Shown here: positions 59,157-64,000 of the stretch, in pieces
How the letters are laid out: each line of letters starts with the position of its first letter
Position numbering within the stretch: the first letter of the stretch is position 1
NCBI GenBank assembly: GCA_964479535.1
Contig: CAYZMM010000005.1
Span: 62,001 to 126,000 of the forward strand
DNA: 64,000 bases
Source of the DNA: S015-6 sp964479535
Lineage (GTDB): Bacteria > Desulfobacterota > DSWW01
Direction: 5' to 3'
The notes under the pieces: model-generated
What the model saw: only the letters and a program-made list of their open reading frames with translations
What the model was told of the DNA's origin: nothing
Database searches by the model: none
Position numbers and translations under genes: made by a program

Positions 59157-60739
59157 CCGCGGGGGTTGCTGTAGAAGTCCCTGGCCCACGCCTCCAGCCG
59201 CCGGCCCAGTTGTTCCGCCTTTTCCGGGTACTTCTTCACCACGTCGTACGACTCGCCCCGGTCGCGGCGCACCTGGAACAGCCTCGGCCAGGTTCCCAGG
59301 GTCGGAATGACGATCTCGGTGCCCGGCGGGGTGTAATCGCGGGCGCCGGCGATGCGCCCCGCGAGGTTGTCGCGTTTGTCCAGGGGCAGGGGCCACGTCC
59401 AGTGGCTGATGTCCTGGAAGTACTTCCAGTCGCCCACGCGCACGCCCTCCACATCGAATTCGTGAAAGAAGTACAACGGGCGCTCCGGCAGTCCCTCCGG
59501 ATCAACGGTAAGCAACGGCCAGATGTCGGCGCCGTCGATGACCCGGTCCGACGGGAGGCTCACACCGGCAAGCCTCAGCAGCGTGGGAAAGAGATCGATG
59601 CCCATGGCCGGCGCTTCGACCACCGCGCCTGCCGGAATCCTCCCGGGCCATCTCGCGATCAGCGGCACGCGGAAGCCGCCCTCGAAGCTTTGGCCCTTGC
59701 GGCCCCGAAGTTCGCCCGCACTGCCTTCGAACCAGGGCCCGTTGTCGCTGGTGACGATCACCAGCGTCTCTTCCCTCAGCCCGAGCCGCTCGAGAGCCGC
59801 CACGATCTCGCCCGTGCTCCCGTCGAATTCCTCGACCGCATCTCCGTAGGGACCGCCCTCCGACCTCCCGGCGAAGCGTTCCGAGGGGAAGAAGGGCAGA
59901 TGGGGGTCCTTGTGGGCCAGGTAGACGAAGAAGGGTCCGTCCTTCGCCTGCTCGATGAACCGGATCGCCTCCTCGGTGAAGAGGCGGGTGTAATGGGACT
60001 GCTCCGCACCGATGTCTTCCACGATCTCTTCGCCGCCCCGCCAGAAGGCGACCGGAAAATCGTCGTTCGACATGTTGAAGCCGACGAAGTGATCGAAGCC
60101 GTGCTCGAAGGGGTGATATTCGGGCCGTTCCGTGAAGTCGCCCAGGTGCCATTTCCCGAATGCAGCGGTGCGGTAACCGGCCTGCTTCAGCGCCTCCGGC
60201 AGTGTGAGCTCCCCCGACGGCAGGCCCTCCACCAGGTTCTGCCCCCCGACCATGTCGACCACGCCGAGTCGGGCCATGACCAGGGCCGCCCGGTGGGTGA
60301 GTTTCCGCGCGAAGGTGTCCCCTGTCGCCTGCAAAGGCGTGCCGATTCCGCTTCGGGCCGGGTACCGGCCCGTGAGCAGGCCGGCACGGGAGGGCGAGCA
60401 GGTGGAGGCCGCCGCGTAGAAGTCGGTCAGCCGGACGCCTTCCGAGGCGATCCGGTCGATGTGCGGCGTGTCGATGGCTCGGCTGCCCTGCACGCCCAGG
60501 TCGCCGTAGCCGAGGTCGTCGGCGAGGATGAGCACGACGTTCGGACGGGGAGCGGTCTCGTCCGTGACCGCCACGAACCGGGTGACGGGCGCGGCGCCCT
60601 TCTCCGCGTTCCTGAATGCGGAGCGATCGAGCCCCTTTGTGTCCGCTTCCAACCCGAAGTAGAGCCACGCGGCCAGCAAGGCAACGATGACCAGCAGGGA
60701 GAAGAAAACGAGCCCGGCCTGGCGAAGGGCGCTCCTCAT
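59147..60739 (-). CDS. Sulfatase (formylglycine type), N-anchored
   Basis: 530 aa. The Cys-type sulfatase motif CSPSRAGLLTGRYP at ~110 is the site for formylglycine conversion, and metal motifs NVVLILADDLGYGDLG and VIVTSDNGPWFEG are intact. A single N-terminal anchor (FFSLLVIVALLAAWLYFGL) suggests a membrane-bound periplasmic enzyme. The target could be a sulfated sugar or lipid; the GPH partner favours sugar. It is 15 nt after the preceding gene (60755). Confidence 0.9.
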   Translation of the reverse strand: MRSALRQAGLVFFSLLVIVALLAAWLYFGLEADTKGLDRSAFRNAEKGAAPVTRFVAVTDETAPRPNVVLILADDLGYGDLGVQGSRAIDTPHIDRIASEGVRLTDFYAAASTCSPSRAGLLTGRYPARSGIGTPLQATGDTFARKLTHRAALVMARLGVVDMVGGQNLVEGLPSGELTLPEALKQAGYRTAAFGKWHLGDFTERPEYHPFEHGFDHFVGFNMSNDDFPVAFWRGGEEIVEDIGAEQSHYTRLFTEEAIRFIEQAKDGPFFVYLAHKDPHLPFFPSERFAGRSEGGPYGDAVEEFDGSTGEIVAALERLGLREETLVIVTSDNGPWFEGSAGELRGRKGQSFEGGFRVPLIARWPGRIPAGAVVEAPAMGIDLFPTLLRLAGVSLPSDRVIDGADIWPLLTVDPEGLPERPLYFFHEFDVEGVRVGDWKYFQDISHWTWPLPLDKRDNLAGRIAGARDYTPPGTEIVIPTLGTWPRLFQVRRDRGESYDVVKKYPEKAEQLGRRLEAWARDFYSNPRGWK

Positions 60740-60754
60740 GAAGTCAGCCCCGGG

Positions 60755-61426
60755 TCAGGGGAGGTTGAGAACTTCCACGGTGATGTGGATGGATTCCAGG
60801 AACAGGGACGGTCCGCCCAAGTTCACATAGGTGAAGTTGAGGATCTCTCCCACGTCCTTTGCCCAGACGAGATAGACCTGCTGCACGAGGGTTTCGCTCA
60901 CGAGGATGTCGACCTGGACGACCGCACAGTCTTCGAACAACCCGGCCGCGGTCTGGTACTGCAGGCCCGTGGCGAGGAGCGTCAGCTCGAAGGTCTCCAG
61001 GTGGTCCAGGAACCCGTCCTTCACGACCCAGGCCGCATCCTCGAGAGGCACCCCGACCTCCATCAGACCGTCGACCGGCCCTACGGGCGGATAGTAGTAT
61101 TCGGTATCCCCCGTGTCCAGCTCCACATCGCCCACGATGTGGTGCCCGTCCGCCATTTCCTGCCAGATTCCCAGCTGCTCCAGACCCCAGGCGGGCGGAT
61201 ACGATTCCCACTCTCCGATCAGGCCTCCGCCCAGAGTCGAGATGGTTTGGATGAAAATATCGTCCAGCGCGAAACCGGATCCCTCGTCGACCAGTTCGAT
61301 GACGAGCAACTGCCTTCCGTCGACCAGGTTGTAGTAAGGCCCCAGGTCCACCGGTTGCGCAGGCGCGGGCAGGGCGTATGTGAGAATGGCAACCGCCAGA
61401 ATACTGATTCCGCAGAATTTCGGCAT
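60755..61426 (-). CDS. Secreted protein of unknown function
   Basis: 223 aa. Start ATG 61426 has GGAGGGAG five nt upstream; signal ISILAVAILTYALPAPAQP. The mature part is beta-rich with few charged patches (LGPYYNLVDGRQLLVIELVD, TEYYYPPVGPVDGLMEVGVP). I do not recognise it. It lies 15 nt upstream of the sulfatase gene on the same strand, so it belongs to the sulfatase-transporter operon; a substrate-binding or surface role is a guess. Confidence 0.65.
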   Translation of the reverse strand: MPKFCGISILAVAILTYALPAPAQPVDLGPYYNLVDGRQLLVIELVDEGSGFALDDIFIQTISTLGGGLIGEWESYPPAWGLEQLGIWQEMADGHHIVGDVELDTGDTEYYYPPVGPVDGLMEVGVPLEDAAWVVKDGFLDHLETFELTLLATGLQYQTAAGLFEDCAVVQVDILVSETLVQQVYLVWAKDVGEILNFTYVNLGGPSLFLESIHITVEVLNLP

Positions 61427-61610
61427 GGCTCCCTCCGGGCAGGCGATGAGGTCGATGAAGGATGAAGGGTGTCTTTGGCACCTCAATAGTTCACGGAACA
61501 GGAAGGGAAGTCAACCTGAACCGAACCGGCACCACGCTTCATCCAAAGCATAAAATGGCATTTCACAATGGATTCAAGCATGTGTGCGATCGCAAAACCC
61601 GAGGATGACA

Positions 61611-62696
61611 ATGCGTAGACTGCTTGCAGCAGGCATCATGGCGGCACTGATGCTGGGGTGCGTACCCGACCCTCCGCCGGTACTGGACATGGCCGACTAC
61701 ATCACGGGACTCGACAAGCCCTGGGACGTCACCTGGACGCCGGGCGGGGAGATGCTCTTCACGGAGAACAACACAGGGGACGTGTGGGTGGCCGTCGGCC
61801 AGAGCGCTGCGCCCATACACACGGTCAGCGATCTCGATGGCAGTGGTGAGGGGGGGCTCATGGGGGTGACCCTGAGCCCGGATTTCGATACGGACCGCTA
61901 CATCTTCCTGTGCTACACCTCCGATGCCCCGGATATCCGAATCGTCCGATACCAGGCGAGTGCGGGGCTCACCGCGCTCACCGACAAGACCCCGATCGTC
62001 ACGGGCGGTCCCTACACGACCGGCCGGCACTCCGGGTGCCGGCTCAAGTTCGGTCCGGACGGTTATCTCTGGGCCACCTTCGGGGACGCGGCCATCGGAA
62101 CGAACCCGCAGGACGAGCGTTCCCTGGGGGGCAAGATCCTGCGCTTGGACAGGAACGGCAATGCCGCCCCGGACAATCCGGCAGGGGAACTCTGGTTTGC
62201 CAAGGGATACCGCAATCCCCAAGGGATCGATTTTCGGCCGTCCGACGGGCTGGCGTGCATCGCGCAGCACGGCCCTTTCCGGGATGATGAAGTCGAGTGC
62301 CTCGGAAACGAATGCTTCGGCGAAGCCTGCAACTCAGGCTGGAATCCGGTTCCCGGCTACAACGAGACCGTCCCCATGACCGATCTTGCCCTCTACCCGG
62401 ACGCGAACGAAGCGCTCTGGTCCTCCGGTGCACCCACCCTCGCTCCGTCCGGCATGAGCTTCCTGGATGGGAGCCAGTGGGGGGCCTGGGACAATGCGAT
62501 GGTCGTGGCCTTTCTGAAGACGAAGCAGCTCGGGTTCTTCCGTCTCGATCCGTTCGACGCACTCGAGTCCGTGGAATTCTCCCCCTTTGCCAACCGCTTG
62601 AGGAGCGCGGAGCAGGGACCGGACGGCTGCCTGTACATCCTGGAAGATGTTTCCTCCAGCGGGAAGATCCTGAGAGGCTGCGCGATCCCGCGGTAA
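61611..62696 (+). CDS. PQQ-dependent sugar dehydrogenase-like lipoprotein (GSDH family)
   Basis: 361 aa. ATG 61611 has GAGG six nt upstream; signal LLAAGIMAALMLGC (lipobox LMLGC). Beta-propeller motifs: GLDKPWDVTWTPGGEMLFTE, SGEGGLMGVTLSPDF, GGKILRLDRNG, RNPQGIDFRPSDG. Family proteins (YliI, sorbosone or aldose dehydrogenases) use PQQ, though some bind it poorly. No PQQ synthesis genes are in the window. Runs 50 nt ahead of an acyl-CoA dehydrogenase gene. Confidence 0.82.
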   Translation: MRRLLAAGIMAALMLGCVPDPPPVLDMADYITGLDKPWDVTWTPGGEMLFTENNTGDVWVAVGQSAAPIHTVSDLDGSGEGGLMGVTLSPDFDTDRYIFLCYTSDAPDIRIVRYQASAGLTALTDKTPIVTGGPYTTGRHSGCRLKFGPDGYLWATFGDAAIGTNPQDERSLGGKILRLDRNGNAAPDNPAGELWFAKGYRNPQGIDFRPSDGLACIAQHGPFRDDEVECLGNECFGEACNSGWNPVPGYNETVPMTDLALYPDANEALWSSGAPTLAPSGMSFLDGSQWGAWDNAMVVAFLKTKQLGFFRLDPFDALESVEFSPFANRLRSAEQGPDGCLYILEDVSSSGKILRGCAIPR

Positions 62697-62746
62697 TCGG
62701 GCAGTCATGGGGGACAGGCACCGAACGGAACGAAGAGAGGTGTGGG

Positions 62747-63901
62747 ATGGACTTTTTCCTGTCCGAAGAGGAAAAGGCTTTCGACCAGCACGTGCGCGCT
62801 GCCCTGGAGGAGGCCGTAAAGCCCGAATACCCTGCCTGGGTGGAACAGGACACGACGCCTCCCCGGATGTTCGAGATCCTGGGCGAGAAGGGACTCCTCG
62901 GTTTTCGAAACGAGGGAGAAGCGGTGGAGCCCATCCCGTGGATGCAGAACATATATTACTACAAGCACGCCGCCGTCTTCTCGGGCGGCCTGGCCATTGC
63001 CTCTTTCGCCCATTCCCAGCTCGGCCTGCAGGTGCTGCAGGCCTTTGACCGGGATCATCGCCATGCCGCCCCGTTGCGTGCGGGGTTGGAGGGCAGGAGC
63101 CTCTTCGCCTTTGCCAACACCGAGCCCGGCGCCGGGTCGGACGCGGCCGGCATCGCCCTTGTTGCGGCGCCGCGGGACAACGGCTTCGTCGTAAGGGGAA
63201 CGAAGTCGTACATCACGAACGGGGACATCGCCGACTGGATCGTCTTCACCGCCGTCACCGAACCGGGCCTGGAGAAACGGTACAGGGGGATCTCCATGTT
63301 CATCGTGGAGGGCCGCGCTCCGGGCCTCACACGAAGGAGGCTGAAGAAATTCGGCTGGACGCCCTCGCACCTGTCGGCACTCCAATTCAAGGATGTCTTC
63401 GTGCCGGCCGAGAACCGGATCGGTCCGGCCGGCCGCGGCTTCTACCAGACCATGGAGATCTTCAACCAGGGCCGCATCGGGGTTGCAGCCCTTGCCTTCG
63501 GCACGGCGCTGGGCGCCTACGAGCAGGCCTTTCGCCATGCGACCCGGCGGAAGGTCTTCGGCAAGCTGCTGATGGAGCACGAATCGAAGAAGAACGAGTT
63601 CGCAGACAAGATCACCTCCCTCGAGGCCGGATGGCTGATGATTCAGAAGGCGGCCTTTCTCAGGGATGCGGGCGAGGCGTATCGTTCCCACGCCTCCATG
63701 GCGAAGCTCTTCGCCACCGAGCAGGCCGTGGGCGTCGCCCAGTGGGCCGTGGAGCTCTTCGGGGCGAGAGGCGTGCTGAGCACCCATCCGGTTTCGGAGT
63801 ACCCACACGATGCTCGGCTCGCCGTGGTCGGGGAGGGCGCGCCCGAGGTGCAGAAGAAGATCATCGCGGAGAACATCGAGGGGATTCTCGCCTCCCTGTG
63901 A
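62747..63901 (+). CDS. Acyl-CoA dehydrogenase, short-chain-like catalytic Glu
   Basis: 384 aa. Signatures: ANTEPGAGSDAAGIALVAAP and a C-terminal VVGEGAPEVQKKII; the Glu at the position of IYEGT is kept (GEGA), unlike the enzyme at 42869. ATG 62747 has GAGAGGTG upstream. The N-terminus MDFFLSEEEKAFDQHVRAAL fits the family. Isolated from the 39-44 kb module; substrate unknown. The final 99 bases (63902-64000) show nothing further. Confidence 0.9.
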   Translation: MDFFLSEEEKAFDQHVRAALEEAVKPEYPAWVEQDTTPPRMFEILGEKGLLGFRNEGEAVEPIPWMQNIYYYKHAAVFSGGLAIASFAHSQLGLQVLQAFDRDHRHAAPLRAGLEGRSLFAFANTEPGAGSDAAGIALVAAPRDNGFVVRGTKSYITNGDIADWIVFTAVTEPGLEKRYRGISMFIVEGRAPGLTRRRLKKFGWTPSHLSALQFKDVFVPAENRIGPAGRGFYQTMEIFNQGRIGVAALAFGTALGAYEQAFRHATRRKVFGKLLMEHESKKNEFADKITSLEAGWLMIQKAAFLRDAGEAYRSHASMAKLFATEQAVGVAQWAVELFGARGVLSTHPVSEYPHDARLAVVGEGAPEVQKKIIAENIEGILASL

Positions 63902-64000
63902 GCCCCGCCGTGCCGCTCCCCTCAGGAACGAGGGGGTGGCCCGCACGGAAGCGAATCGCCTTGCGAAGGCGTTGAACTTTATATTAGATTCGTTCGAAAG

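Overview
The window reads as a GC-rich Gram-negative chromosome, most likely an anaerobic member of the Desulfobacterota (former Deltaproteobacteria). This is inferred from gene content and style: lipoproteins, an outer-membrane barrel and a DsbD-type reductase; an aldehyde:ferredoxin oxidoreductase-family enzyme; acyl-CoA/thiolase modules; an ATP synthase locus with paired b'/b subunits but no a or c; and frequent GTG/TTG starts with short gene overlaps. I saw no rRNA, tRNA, CRISPR array, transposase or prophage gene.

0-18 kb holds core, probably origin-proximal genes: gyrB (5' cut), gyrA, a TPR lipoprotein, a YprA-like helicase with a YprB-like nuclease, a low-molecular-weight phosphatase, rsmG, two parS sites, parA, parB and atpF'-F-H-A-G-D-C. 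A UbiA-type prenyltransferase follows and meets a B12-type radical SAM gene tail to tail.

20.8-34.5 kb is a zinc island. A small Cys/His membrane protein, a His-loop outer-membrane barrel protein, a complete ABC importer and a His-rich lipoprotein lie behind one promoter. Further on, a Zur-type regulator (followed by nrnA-like and hisI genes) is divergent from a second znuA-znuC-znuB importer. The three promoters share the same geometry: a TGCAAY-N3-GTTGCA-like inverted repeat whose downstream half is the -35 element. adk and a hybrid PAS histidine kinase sit between the two importers.

35-49 kb is mixed: a nucleotidyltransferase-fold gene overlapping a 74-codon gene, rmuC, hotdog thioesterases, a phosphoesterase, and a TetR-led acyl-CoA module (HMG-CoA-synthase-like/DUF35 fusion, thiolase, two uncharacterised Cys-rich proteins, acyl-CoA dehydrogenase). 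A stand-alone RelA/SpoT-type HD protein, a higBA-DUF1848 operon, an exonuclease III and a beta-hydroxyacid dehydrogenase follow. 49.6-64 kb carries a cobalamin adenosyltransferase, a ferredoxin-reductase-like protein, the AOR-family enzyme, a methyltransferase, a DsbD-like/redoxin pair, a sulfatase-transporter operon, a sugar-dehydrogenase-like lipoprotein and a second acyl-CoA dehydrogenase.

The most unusual non-coding signal is a repeat family at three loci (34466, 44019, 57257). Each begins 0-1 nt after a stop codon, shares a conserved hairpin core, and is bounded by inverted arms that differ in sequence between loci yet stay complementary. Two loci have the same two-and-a-third tandem structure (period 197 and 195 bp). 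A nested ~160-bp palindrome splits znuC from znuB, and a 60-bp almost spacer-less palindrome precedes a methyltransferase gene.
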